Of a stretch of DNA of 64,000 nt, positions 9,948 through 18,645 are shown piece after piece. The notes under the pieces were generated by a model. It made no database searches and was not told the origin of the DNA. It saw only the letters and a program-made list of their open reading frames with translations. Positions within the stretch are counted from its first letter, which is position 1, and every line of letters starts with the position of its first letter. Location: NCBI GenBank assembly GCA_934277645.1, contig CAKQUX010000004.1, positions 62,001-126,000 on the forward strand, read 5' to 3'. The position numbers and the translations under genes were made by a program. This DNA is from an uncultured Clostridia bacterium (GTDB taxonomy: Bacteria > Bacillota > Clostridia > Christensenellales > CAG-917).

Positions 9948-10478
9948 ATGGACATAAACAAAACGAAGAAAAAGAAACTTACAACGGCAGTCGTTCTCAG
10001 CATTATGCTTGTAGTGGGAATTCCGTGCATTATCGTCGGCGCAACTTTTGGAGGCGCAATGTTTGCACTTATGGGATTTGGCATCTTTTGCGTCGTTATG
10101 GGCTTTTATGGCTCTCCGATTGCTTGGGTAAACTACGGCAACTTTAAACGCGACGTAAATATTGCAAACAGCATCAATTTTGACGGAATAAGAAAAATTT
10201 CCGTTATATGCACTCTTTACGGTATTAACGAAAAAACTGCATATGAAATAGTCAGCAATCTCATTCAAAAGAGATACGTGCAAAATCTCGTATTCAACGC
10301 AGACGGGACCGAACTTGTTTTGAACGACGGCTATGTCAACATAGAGCGCGAAAAACACCTTAAATCCGCGCCTAAAAGCGTGGCCTGCCCGTTCTGCGGC
10401 GCGCAAGTCGAAGTGCTCGGAATGTCTGCAAAATGCCCTTATTGCGGAAATTTGATTGACTTGTCCGATAAAAAATAA
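9948..10478 (+). CDS. Membrane protein with C-terminal zinc ribbon, unknown function
   Basis: I do not recognise a named family. The 176-residue protein has a lysine-rich start, two adjacent hydrophobic segments (about residues 13-33 and 36-58), a central soluble part resembling a small winged-helix fold, and a C-terminal zinc ribbon with CPFCGA and CPYCGN. I chose the ATG at 9948 because GGTGA lies just upstream; an in-frame ATG at 9882 would add 22 residues with no ribosome binding site. It is the only plus-strand gene inside this otherwise minus-strand cluster and has its own promoter. Confidence 0.75.
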   Translation: MDINKTKKKKLTTAVVLSIMLVVGIPCIIVGATFGGAMFALMGFGIFCVVMGFYGSPIAWVNYGNFKRDVNIANSINFDGIRKISVICTLYGINEKTAYEIVSNLIQKRYVQNLVFNADGTELVLNDGYVNIEREKHLKSAPKSVACPFCGAQVEVLGMSAKCPYCGNLIDLSDKK

Positions 10479-10613
10479 TCGGCAAAAATTTTGATTTGTC
10501 AAATTCAAATATACTAATTTAAATCGGCTTGTTAAATAGTCTTTTTAAATGTAAACATTATAAATTGAAGTTTATAAATTAAGGTTTATAAAAATATAAA
10601 CCTTATAAAACAT

Positions 10614-10653
10614 TTAAAAAAAGCAGCTTGAAAATCATTCGGACTGCTTTTTT
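10614..10653. terminator. Bidirectional terminator between tlyA and the zinc-ribbon gene
   Basis: Stem aaaaagcag (10618-10626) / ctgcttttt (10644-10652). It overlaps the last codons of tlyA and supplies a T-run on either strand. A second AT-rich inverted repeat, aaggtttata / tataaacctt, lies at about 10582-10605. Confidence 0.65.
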
Positions 10654-11357
10654 AAATACAACAAATATTCTTGATTTTTGTCTACTTCTTTTTTCGGCGC
10701 TTCGGTAAAACCGATAATCTCAAAACCTATCGATTGCGCGTGTCGCTTAATTTCGTCTATCGCATTTTTTTCTGCCTTTTTATCGGTTACTATTCCCTTT
10801 TTGCTTAATGATTTCTTGCCGACTTCGAATTGCGGTTTGACAAGCAAGACCGCTCGACCGTCGAATTTCAAGACGGAATAAACCGCATCGAGCAAAAGGT
10901 TGAGAGAAATAAAGCTGCAATCCAAGCAGACGAAATCGCATCTGTCCACAACTTGTTCGTTTAAGTTTCTTGCATTGAATTTTAAAAACTCTACTCTGTC
11001 ATCGTTCAATATGTTTTTTGGCAAAGCGCATTCGCCCACGTCGATGGCAACGACCCTTTTTGCGCCGTGTCTTAACAAACAATCGGTAAAACCGCCGTTT
11101 GAGCATCCTATATCGATGCAATTTAGTCCTTTAACGTCGATTTTAAAACATTCGATGGCTTTTTGAAGTTTTTCGCCACCAAACGACGCAAATGAATCTG
11201 CCTTTAAAATTTCAATTTCAGAATTTTCGTCGACTTCTTTCGACGGAGTAAGACAAATTTTTCCGTTTAACAAAACTAAGCCGTCTTTTATAAGACGGCT
11301 TGCGTATGTACGAGATTTAACATCGAACTTTACAGAAAGAAAACTATCTAATCTCAT
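10635..11357 (-). CDS. tlyA: TlyA-family rRNA 2'-O-methyltransferase
   Basis: S4-domain protein (about residues 1-60) followed by an FtsJ/RrmJ Rossmann methyltransferase domain. The SAM motif IDIGCSNGGFTDCLL is near residue 85. In characterised members it 2'-O-methylates cytidines in 16S and/or 23S rRNA. I place the start at 11357 (MRLDSFLSVKFDVKSR), the family's usual N-terminus, giving 240 residues. The reading frame stays open upstream to 11555, but that part only shadows the dxs 3' end. The start overlaps the dxs stop by 14 bp. Confidence 0.93.
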   Translation of the reverse strand: MRLDSFLSVKFDVKSRTYASRLIKDGLVLLNGKICLTPSKEVDENSEIEILKADSFASFGGEKLQKAIECFKIDVKGLNCIDIGCSNGGFTDCLLRHGAKRVVAIDVGECALPKNILNDDRVEFLKFNARNLNEQVVDRCDFVCLDCSFISLNLLLDAVYSVLKFDGRAVLLVKPQFEVGKKSLSKKGIVTDKKAEKNAIDEIKRHAQSIGFEIIGFTEAPKKEVDKNQEYLLYLKKQSE

Positions 11358-12957
11358 AAATCTTAGTTCTAATTTCATCGACGATTTTGTTGACGTCAAA
11401 ATTCGCTTTGACGATTTCATCGAGGTCTGCTTGTACAAAATTCGGTTTTGTAACGAAATATCCCATAACTTTGTCATTGATTGCCGCAATCGATTTGTAA
11501 TAACCGCCGAAGTTGCTGTCTTCCAATATGACGATAAGTTTCGCTTTCGATGCAACGTTACGGCTAAGGTTGAATGCGTTTTTAACCGATGCTAAAATTC
11601 CGATTTCGCCGAGCATTTTTGCGACTGTCTTGCCAAGTCTGAGCATAACGTTGCTCGTGCAAACAATATCGACGTGAGCGTGTTCGCAGTTCACCGTATA
11701 ATCTTGTTCAAAATCGTATTTTGTGTATCTGATCGCGACAGGTCCGTTGATTTTTAACGCTAAATCCATAGCTCTTCTAAGTTCCGTTTCGTCGGCAGGC
11801 GATAAAACGGTCAAATTCGGCATCGGAAGAAGATAATCTATATCGTAAATTCCCTGATGAGTATCGCCGTCACCGTCGACAAAACCGCTTCTGTCGATAA
11901 GAAACTTAACAGGAAGATTTTGTAATGCAACGTCTTGTAAAATTTGGTCATAGCCACGTTGCAAGAATGACGAATATATCGCAACAAACGGTTTTAAGCC
12001 GCCCTTAGCAAGACCTGCCGCCATTGAAACCGCATGACCTTCGGCAATTCCTACGTCAAACAATCTGTCCGGAAAACTTCTTTTAAAACTCGAAAGCCCG
12101 ACTGCGTCCGTCATAGCCGCCGTAACCGCAACTATTTTATTGTCCGCAAGCGCCATGCTGACAAGTTTTTCGCCGACAACGTTTCCGAAAGACTTAACGC
12201 CGCCTGCCGAAACGCTGTGATATTTTTCCGCATCGGAAATTGCGTTTTCGTCGCCTTTTCCTTTTGTCGTCACTACCCTTAAAAGATAATGTCCGTCGCA
12301 ACTTTTTGCATATTCGAGTTGCCTTATAAGTTCAGGCAAATCATGTCCGTCTACGCTGCCTAAATATCTTATACCTACCGAGGTAAGAAAACTTGCAAGA
12401 TTGTCTTCCGATCTGACGACTTCGCCTTCCGTTTTTGAAATCGTCATATCATTGTCATTTAAGATGATAAGGCATTGTCCTTCTATGCTCGCAAGGTCGT
12501 TTAACGCTTCAAAAGTTTCACCGCCGCAAAATGCGCCGTCGCCGACGATAGGGATAATTTTAAAGTTTTCGCCGTTATGACGTCTTGCTCTCATCAAACC
12601 GCAAGCAAGCGAAACAGCGGTGCTGGCGTGTCCCGTGTTGAACGTATCAAATCTGCTCTCTTGTGATTTAGGAAAACCCGAAACACCATTCGAATGGCGC
12701 AAGTTTTTAAATCCTTCAAGTCTGCCCGTCAAAATTTTATGCGCGTAACATTGATGTCCGACGTCAAAAATAACTTTGTCGTTCGGCGTATCGAAAACGT
12801 GGTGAATGGCAATCATAAGTTCTACCACACCTAGATTAGACGCAAGATGTCCGCCGTTTCTTTTTACGGAATCCAAAATTTCGGCGCGAATTTCATCCGC
12901 CAAAGTCATAAGCTGGTCGTTTGTTAAATTTTTAATTTCTGCAACGTTTGTATTCAT
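11344..12957 (-). CDS. dxs: 1-deoxy-D-xylulose-5-phosphate synthase (compact form)
   Basis: Thiamine-diphosphate enzyme that condenses pyruvate and glyceraldehyde 3-phosphate, the first step of the MEP isoprenoid pathway. DVGHQCYAHKILTGR, the TPP motif GDGAFCGGETFEALND, GSVDGHDL and DGDTHQG are clear. At 537 residues it is about 80 shorter than usual (~620). The linker between NDNDMTIS and RYLGSVDGHDL has shrunk to about 25 residues, and the C-terminal transketolase domain is reduced. The usual AEQHAV reads AEGHAV. Its ATG overlaps the oapA stop (ATGA), so the two are coupled. Confidence 0.93.
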   Translation of the reverse strand: MNTNVAEIKNLTNDQLMTLADEIRAEILDSVKRNGGHLASNLGVVELMIAIHHVFDTPNDKVIFDVGHQCYAHKILTGRLEGFKNLRHSNGVSGFPKSQESRFDTFNTGHASTAVSLACGLMRARRHNGENFKIIPIVGDGAFCGGETFEALNDLASIEGQCLIILNDNDMTISKTEGEVVRSEDNLASFLTSVGIRYLGSVDGHDLPELIRQLEYAKSCDGHYLLRVVTTKGKGDENAISDAEKYHSVSAGGVKSFGNVVGEKLVSMALADNKIVAVTAAMTDAVGLSSFKRSFPDRLFDVGIAEGHAVSMAAGLAKGGLKPFVAIYSSFLQRGYDQILQDVALQNLPVKFLIDRSGFVDGDGDTHQGIYDIDYLLPMPNLTVLSPADETELRRAMDLALKINGPVAIRYTKYDFEQDYTVNCEHAHVDIVCTSNVMLRLGKTVAKMLGEIGILASVKNAFNLSRNVASKAKLIVILEDSNFGGYYKSIAAINDKVMGYFVTKPNFVQADLDEIVKANFDVNKIVDEIRTKIYEIR

Positions 12958-13790
12958 TTTTTCTTTTTTATTTTCCTTTCTTCTTTTGAGAAGAGCGCAA
13001 GGAATTTTGCCACGAACATAACAAGGTCCTTGCTGTTTTTAATTGCTACGTCTTTAAGTATAGCTTTGCCGCCGATAGTAAGCGCGGCGACTAAACTTGA
13101 CAATAATATCGTTATAATTTGCTGACTTACGGTCGGCAGAATTTTCATGATTTCAAGAACGATAACTATCGAGCAGCCGCCCGAAATAATGCCGAATATA
13201 TCGCCGATAACGTCGTTACAAATGTTTGAGACTTTTTCGGCGTTTTTAACAAGTCTGACTGCGGTTTTTGCCCCATATACCTTTCTTGACGACATACTGA
13301 GAAGCGGCGCAAGGTCGCATGACGTAACGGCAACTCCGATTCCGTCGAAAAGTATGCTTCCGAGTATCAAAAACACAAGCAAAAGCAAAATAACGACCAA
13401 ATTGCCAAACGATGACGTCAAGTCGCTTATGAAACTAAAAAAAGCTGCGAGAACGAACGAAATGATAGATATTTTCAGCCACCACAAATTACGCTTTTTG
13501 CGTTTTTTCGGCTTTGATTCGTCATCGTCCGAATCTTTCTTTTTTTTATTTTTTCTTTTAGGCTTCTTTTCCGAATCGCCGTCGACCGATAAATCGGCGG
13601 TTTCCGATTCGCTATCTGAAATGTCGTCCGCTTTATCTTTTACATTACGTTTCATAATCTCCGCATCGGCAGAATCGTTCGGTAAAAGCGAGTCTATGCA
13701 ATGCACAGAAGCATCGTCGCAAAGCATATCTTCGTCAGGCGAAGTCGTCAAATCGGAATTGTTCGGTTGTTTCGATAAATCATCAGACAT
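12954..13790 (-). CDS. oapA: OapA-like membrane protein (OLE RNA partner)
   Basis: The N-terminal ~100 residues are hydrophilic and charged: an acidic/serine part, then lysine-rich stretches ending PKKRKKR. Four hydrophobic segments follow, around residues 104-126, 130-158, 188-212 and 220-240, and the tail is basic (KKKK). It lies about 18 nt after a ~600-nt structured RNA and directly upstream of dxs. That is the known position of OapA, the small multi-pass protein that binds OLE RNA at the membrane. The basic segments fit RNA binding. I recognise it mainly by context and topology, so a divergent membrane protein of another family is possible. Its start is supported by GAGGA upstream of the ATG. 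Confidence 0.78.
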   Translation of the reverse strand: MSDDLSKQPNNSDLTTSPDEDMLCDDASVHCIDSLLPNDSADAEIMKRNVKDKADDISDSESETADLSVDGDSEKKPKRKNKKKKDSDDDESKPKKRKKRNLWWLKISIISFVLAAFFSFISDLTSSFGNLVVILLLLVFLILGSILFDGIGVAVTSCDLAPLLSMSSRKVYGAKTAVRLVKNAEKVSNICNDVIGDIFGIISGGCSIVIVLEIMKILPTVSQQIITILLSSLVAALTIGGKAILKDVAIKNSKDLVMFVAKFLALFSKEERKIKKKK

Positions 13791-13805
13791 AAAATCCTCA
13801 AAAAA

Positions 13806-14402
13806 TAAGAGAAGGTGGTAACCTCACGAGTAAACCTTGCGTCATAGGTCCGGTGGGTTTTCCCTTTCGCAGAAACTTTCCGTCGCCGAAAAAGAAGTTT
13901 CCTATCACACTGCGAATCGTTAAGTCGCCTTTAACGCTACCGGATAGCCACTGAGAGCGCACTATAATCCCCAAGAGATTTTTCACAAACAGTCTAGAAG
14001 TTTTCCTTTGCAGACAACCTCCGCCCTTAGCCTCTTTTGCAAAATAAATTTCATCGGGCGATCGTTTGCGCAAGGTGGCCTACCCGTCGCAAACGTAGTT
14101 CCCAAATCCGAATATTTCACGCAAGGCAGGCTACACTGTACACAGCGTATCAACAATCAACACCGCATAGCAGGTTTCACTCCGCTCAGTAGTAAGAGCT
14201 ACCGAAACGGGTCTCCACGAAAATTGGGTCGCTACTTGCATGCCGTTGCAAGGCGCCCAAAAATCTTAACTCTCAGCAACAGCCCTGATTTGGGCAATCA
14301 AAGCCATCACCAAAAACTTCATCGATATGCCCGTCGGCGATATTTTACCCCCGCCTTCGGACGGCGAAGCCTGACTAGAATACTGCACCACCGTTCTCAA
14401 TT
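13806..14402 (-). ncRNA. OLE RNA (ornate large extremophilic RNA) candidate
   Basis: A ~597-nt, relatively GC-rich non-coding transcript. The ends close with GAGAA-C-GGTGGT (5', about 14387-14398) pairing with ACCACC-TTCTC (3', about 13809-13819), one bulged C. Internal perfect stems include CGTTTGCG/CGCAAACG (14088-14095 with 14063-14070) and GAAACTT/AAGTTTC. A consensus promoter is placed for a 5' end near 14402. OLE RNAs are about 600 nt, occur in anaerobic Bacillota, and are encoded directly upstream of oapA in dxs-tlyA-nadK-argR-recN clusters, exactly as here. They form a membrane ribonucleoprotein linked to stress tolerance. The assignment rests on size, closing stem and synteny; the covariance model has not been run. 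Confidence 0.85.
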
Positions 14403-14409
14403 ATATATA

Positions 14410-14437
14410 ATTATATTATTTTTTAGCAAATTGTCAA
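14410..14437 (-). promoter_or_regulatory. Promoter of the OLE RNA / oapA-dxs unit
   Basis: TTGACA (14437-14432), 16-bp spacer, TATAAT (14415-14410), both hexamers perfect. Predicted start at about 14403, at the foot of the RNA's closing stem. Confidence 0.85.
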
Positions 14438-14522
14438 GACGAGCATTTGTCAAAAAAGATAATATATAAATATAGTTATATTATATTTTGCCCGTCGGCT
14501 TTTATTCTATGAAAATTTTTGA

Positions 14523-16481
14523 TTAAATTTTTGAAACGTTTTCGACGTTTTTAAGGCAATCGTTTTCTAAGAAACCTAACAAAGTCTTTTTGTCATATAT
14601 GTTTAAAAGCTCGCTTGCAATTCTTTTTGCATCGACAAAGCATTCTTTATCAAACAAAGAATCGAATTTCCCGCTCGCTTTGCCGCTTTGTCTCATTCCA
14701 AGATAATCGCCACCGCCCCTTGTTTCAAAATCCTGTTCGGCAAGTTTAAAGCCGTCGTTTATGTTTTGAACTGTTTTAAGCCTTTTTATTGCGTTTTCGC
14801 CCGCATCCGCGCCGACGCATAAATAACACTCTGCGGCGTTTCCGTCACGGCCGACTCTTCCTCGCATTTGATGCAAAGTAGAAACACCGAAATTCTCGGC
14901 ATTCATAATTGTCATAATCGAAGCGGATGGTACGTCTACACCGACTTCGATAACCGAAGTAGCAAAAACGACTGCCGATTGTTTGTTTTTAAACCTTTCC
15001 AGCGCTTCCGACTTTTTCGCCGCCGAAATTTTTCCGAACACAATTTCAAAACCGACGTCGGAAAACTTCTCGTGCAGTTTTTTGGCGATTTTTTCAACCG
15101 AATACACTTCGAGATATTCCATATCGTAAACTTTCGGGCATACGATAAACGCTTGTTTTCCACTCTGACATTGCCTATGTATATACTCGAACATTGCGTC
15201 GATTTTATCTTGAGCAACGATGAACGTTTTGACGTTATTCTCGCTGTGCTTTTCGATTTTGCTCACCGCAATTTCATCGTCGAATATCATAGCCACAGTT
15301 CTCGGTATAGGCGTTGCGGTCATACTTAAAACGTCAACGCACGGATTTTTGGAAATAATTCTATCTTTTTGTTCGACGCCGAAACGCTGTTGTTCGTCGA
15401 CTATCGCAAGTCGCAAATCATCGCAACAAAAATCGTCGTTTAAAACGGTGTGTGTTCCGAATAAAGCCTTAACAATTCCGCATCTGAAATCGGATTTAAT
15501 TTTTTCTTTTTCGGCGGCAGGCGTTTCACCGCACACAAACGCGCAATTACTTCCGATTGTTTTGTATTTTTCATAATGTTGTTTAGCAAGAATAGTTGTA
15601 GGCGCAAGCATAACCGCACTACCGCCCGAATCCACGCAAAGCTTTATCGCCGAAAAGGCTACGGCGGTTTTTCCGCTTCCGACGTCGCCTACAAGTATTC
15701 TGTTCATAGGTTTTTCGGAGCGCATATCGTTTGTAATTTCGAGAACGGCTTTTTGTTGACTTTCGCTTAAATCGAAACCGAATTTCGGCAATTCAAAAAC
15801 TTCCGAGTATCTGTGCGTTTTAAAACTCTCTTCTTTTAAAAGCTTAAACGATAAAACCTGCTTTAACAATTCTTCACAGGCAATTCGCTTCCTTGCTTTT
15901 AACGCATCACCAAGCGAAGTCGGATTGTGCGCAGATTTGACAGCGGCAAAAAGCGGCGAAGTTATACAATCGGAAACCGACGATATGTCCGTCAATTTTA
16001 AAGCTTCGGCAATGATTTTATAAAATGCCGCTTGGCCGATTATCCCTTTTAACGGATATATAGGCTTAATTCCCTTTAATCTTTTCACATTGCCCAAGTC
16101 TTCGAAATCGGGATTGGAAATTATTCGTCCGTAACGTTCGTTCGGTGATATTTTTCCGTAAAACAAATATTCTTTTCCTATTTCAAACCTATCTTGCAAA
16201 TACGGTTGATTAAAAAAGTAAATCATAATCGTATAGCCTTCGGAATCGATTTTCAGACTGAAATTTTTACGTTTGAAATTATATTCGTTTAAATCCCGAA
16301 CAAAGCCTTTGAACAAACAAAAATCTCCCACTCTCGACTGTTTAAGCGAGATAGGAGATTCAAAATCGATATAATCTGTCGGCAATGTAAACAAAAGTTC
16401 GTTTACAGTGAAAATGCCGAGAGAATTGAGTTTTTTGACGGTCGCAGGACCGATACCTTTGATTTGTTCGAGCGCTGTCAT
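14523..16481 (-). CDS. recG: ATP-dependent DNA helicase RecG
   Basis: Branch-migration helicase that remodels stalled forks and Holliday junctions. 652 residues, slightly short for the family (~680). N-terminal helix-hairpin/wedge region (GIGPATVKKLNSLGI), then an OB-type wedge domain, Walker A GDVGSGKTAVA, the DExx segment VDEQQRFGVEQ, and the RecG signature QMRGRVGRDG near the C-terminus. It begins one base after the fakA stop, in the conserved fakA-recG order. Confidence 0.97.
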   Translation of the reverse strand: MTALEQIKGIGPATVKKLNSLGIFTVNELLFTLPTDYIDFESPISLKQSRVGDFCLFKGFVRDLNEYNFKRKNFSLKIDSEGYTIMIYFFNQPYLQDRFEIGKEYLFYGKISPNERYGRIISNPDFEDLGNVKRLKGIKPIYPLKGIIGQAAFYKIIAEALKLTDISSVSDCITSPLFAAVKSAHNPTSLGDALKARKRIACEELLKQVLSFKLLKEESFKTHRYSEVFELPKFGFDLSESQQKAVLEITNDMRSEKPMNRILVGDVGSGKTAVAFSAIKLCVDSGGSAVMLAPTTILAKQHYEKYKTIGSNCAFVCGETPAAEKEKIKSDFRCGIVKALFGTHTVLNDDFCCDDLRLAIVDEQQRFGVEQKDRIISKNPCVDVLSMTATPIPRTVAMIFDDEIAVSKIEKHSENNVKTFIVAQDKIDAMFEYIHRQCQSGKQAFIVCPKVYDMEYLEVYSVEKIAKKLHEKFSDVGFEIVFGKISAAKKSEALERFKNKQSAVVFATSVIEVGVDVPSASIMTIMNAENFGVSTLHQMRGRVGRDGNAAECYLCVGADAGENAIKRLKTVQNINDGFKLAEQDFETRGGGDYLGMRQSGKASGKFDSLFDKECFVDAKRIASELLNIYDKKTLLGFLENDCLKNVENVSKI

Positions 16482-16482
16482 T

Positions 16483-18129
16483 CTATTCGAGCGAAATCAT
16501 ATAGAAATAATGCGGTTGACCGCCGTAATATACGGCAAACTCCATATCAGGAAACTCTTTGCCGAGTTTTTCGACAAGTTCGTTAGCCTCGTCTTCAGTG
16601 ACTTTTTCACCATAATAAAGCGTAACCATTTCGGTTTCGTCGGTTTTTGCGGCTTTTATGGTTTGCGCGACGATATCGTCGATTTCACTTCCGCAAGCGA
16701 TAACGTTTTTGCCCGAAATTCCGATAATGTCGCCGTCCTTAATCGAAAAACCGTTCATTCTCGTATTTCTGACTGCGTGAGTAACTTCCGCAGTTTTAAC
16801 AGACTTGAAGGCTTCGTTCATATTCTTTTCGTTTTCTTCGATACTTGCGCTCGGGTCAAAAGCAAACATTGCCGAAAAACCTTCCGGAACGAATTTTGTA
16901 GGAATGACGCTTACGGTGACGTCGGCAAGCTCTTTTGCCTGTTGCGCCGCAAGAATAATATTTCCGTTGTTAGGCAAAACGAAAACGTGCTTTGCGTTTA
17001 CCGAATTTATAGCGTTAAGAATGTCATAAACGCTCGGATTCATAGTTTGTCCGCCTTCGACAACAAGGTCGCAACCTACGTCCTTGAATATATTTGCAAG
17101 TCCTTTGCCTGCGCAAATCGCAACTACGCCGATTTCTTTCTTATCTTTCGGTTTTTCGGCTTCGCGCGCCGCAACGATTTTGCGGTGTTGTTGAAGCATA
17201 TTTTCGATTTTTAAGCTGTCAAGTTCGCCGAGTTTTAACGCATATTTCAACGCTTTATCAGGCGTATTGGTATGAACGTGGACTTTAATAAGGTCAAGGT
17301 CGCCGATAACGAGTACGCAGTCGCCGATTTCCATAAGCGAATCTCTGAGTACGTCGATGTCCGAAAGCGTGGTTTTGCTGTTTATATTGGTGATGAAATA
17401 TTCTGTGCAATAAGCATACGTAATATTTTCATAGTCGTTGTCAAAGAAGTCGTCATCGACCTTTTGAACGGCGTTTGGAGTTCCGTCCTGAACGACATCG
17501 GCGGTAATTTCAACGCCGGTCAAAGCGTGCAAGAAGCCGTAGAAAATGGTCAAAAGACCTTTTCCGCCTGCGTCGACAACCCCCGCTTTTTTAAGGACGG
17601 GAAGCATTTCGGGAGTCTTTCCGAGAATATCTTCGCCGGATGCGATGACTTGATTCAAAAAGTCTTCTATTTCAAGATTTTTATTCTTCTTCGTAATGTA
17701 AATGGCTGTTTCCGCCATAACTCTAATTACGGTAAGTATGGTGCCTTCTTTCGGTTTGGAAACCGCGCTGTATGCAATTTCCGTTCCTTCACGCATACTC
17801 TCGGCAAAATCTCTTGCCGTCATTTCGTCTTTATCTTTAAGCGCAACCGCAAATCCTTTCATAATTTGCGAAGTGATTACGCCTGAATTTCCTCTTGCTC
17901 CCCTGAGTGCGCCTTTTGAAAACGCCAGCGCGAGTTCGGAAAGAGATTCAGACTCGCATTCTTTTATTCCTCTCAATGCCGAGTTGATAGTAAGCGACAT
18001 ATTCGTTCCCGTATCACCGTCGGGAACGGGGAAAACGTTGAGTTCGTCTATCTTTGTACGATTGAGATCCAGCGATTTCGTACCGCCCTCAACCATATTT
18101 TTAAAGTCAATGCTTTTTATAGTTTGCAT
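16483..18129 (-). CDS. fakA: Fatty acid kinase subunit FakA (YloV, DAK2 domain)
   Basis: ATP-binding subunit that phosphorylates fatty acids carried by FakB, feeding exogenous fatty acids into phospholipid synthesis. The N-terminal DAK2 domain has FPVPDGDTGTNMSLT and GARGNSGVI; the C-terminal half matches the DegV-like and EDD-associated part of YloV. 548 residues is the normal length. No fakB/degV gene is seen in this window, so partners must be encoded elsewhere. It follows asp23 closely. Confidence 0.93.
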   Translation of the reverse strand: MQTIKSIDFKNMVEGGTKSLDLNRTKIDELNVFPVPDGDTGTNMSLTINSALRGIKECESESLSELALAFSKGALRGARGNSGVITSQIMKGFAVALKDKDEMTARDFAESMREGTEIAYSAVSKPKEGTILTVIRVMAETAIYITKKNKNLEIEDFLNQVIASGEDILGKTPEMLPVLKKAGVVDAGGKGLLTIFYGFLHALTGVEITADVVQDGTPNAVQKVDDDFFDNDYENITYAYCTEYFITNINSKTTLSDIDVLRDSLMEIGDCVLVIGDLDLIKVHVHTNTPDKALKYALKLGELDSLKIENMLQQHRKIVAAREAEKPKDKKEIGVVAICAGKGLANIFKDVGCDLVVEGGQTMNPSVYDILNAINSVNAKHVFVLPNNGNIILAAQQAKELADVTVSVIPTKFVPEGFSAMFAFDPSASIEENEKNMNEAFKSVKTAEVTHAVRNTRMNGFSIKDGDIIGISGKNVIACGSEIDDIVAQTIKAAKTDETEMVTLYYGEKVTEDEANELVEKLGKEFPDMEFAVYYGGQPHYFYMISLE

Positions 18130-18153
18130 ATATATAACGCGTCCTTTTTTAAA

Positions 18154-18504
18154 TTAAACTCTTATGCCAACTACGTTTACGCCGCAATGCTTGACTCGCA
18201 TTCCCGTGAAAGTTTCTGCGGTGTAAATCATACATTCTTTAATCGATTCTTTAACAGCTTCGATATTGACGCCAAGTTTCAAAATAACAAAAACCTCAAT
18301 AAACATCAGATTGTCAACCGTAGCGATTTTTATTCCTTTGCCATACTGAGCTCTTCCCCAAATCCTGTTCAGGTTGTCGGAAAGACGGCGTGAAACGAGT
18401 TCCACGACCCCATAGCACTCAGCGGCAGCTTTTGAACAAACAGTGGCTACTGCATCATCAGTTATTGAGATTGTCCCGTATTTGTTTGACGTTTTGAGTG
18501 ACAT
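18154..18504 (-). CDS. Asp23/Gls24 family envelope stress protein (YloU)
   Basis: Small protein (116 residues) of the Asp23 family, found beside fakA in most Firmicutes and associated with the membrane/envelope. The signature GVVELVSRR and the C-terminal GVNVVGIRV are present. I chose ATG 18504 (MSLKTSNKYG), preceded by AAAGGT; an earlier in-frame ATG at 18552 lies inside the likely promoter. It is divergent from rpmB. Confidence 0.9.
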   Translation of the reverse strand: MSLKTSNKYGTISITDDAVATVCSKAAAECYGVVELVSRRLSDNLNRIWGRAQYGKGIKIATVDNLMFIEVFVILKLGVNIEAVKESIKECMIYTAETFTGMRVKHCGVNVVGIRV

Positions 18505-18535
18505 AAGTTTACCTTTTGTAATGATTTTACAATAT

Positions 18536-18562
18536 ATTATAAGTTTTTGCAACCAAATGAAT
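18536..18562 (-). promoter_or_regulatory. Putative promoter of asp23-fakA-recG
   Basis: TATAAT at 18541-18536 with only a weak -35 (TTCATT, 18562-18557). An alternative is TTGCAA (18552-18547), 17 bp, TAAAAT (18529-18524), which would leave a very short leader. Confidence 0.45.
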
Positions 18563-18580
18563 GATTTTGCCTAAATATGC

Positions 18581-18609
18581 TTGCTAAAATTTTCGTTTAG
18601 TGCTAAAAT
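18581..18609 (+). promoter_or_regulatory. Promoter of rpmB
   Basis: TTGCTA (18581-18586), 17-bp spacer, TAAAAT (18604-18609). The gene's AGGAGG ribosome binding site follows at about 18631. Confidence 0.65.
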
Positions 18610-18645
18610 CAACAATGTTGTAAAGAGTTTTAGGAGGATATATAT

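Noticed and set aside
10635..11555. Longer 306-residue version of tlyA
   Set aside because: The extra N-terminus overlaps the dxs coding region in another frame and does not resemble the family; start placed at 11357.
14008..14469. 153-codon plus-strand frame across the OLE RNA
   Set aside because: No ribosome binding site and no recognisable protein; the region is explained by RNA structure and a minus-strand promoter.
16408..17214. 268-codon plus-strand frame opposite fakA
   Set aside because: Antisense shadow of a well-supported gene.
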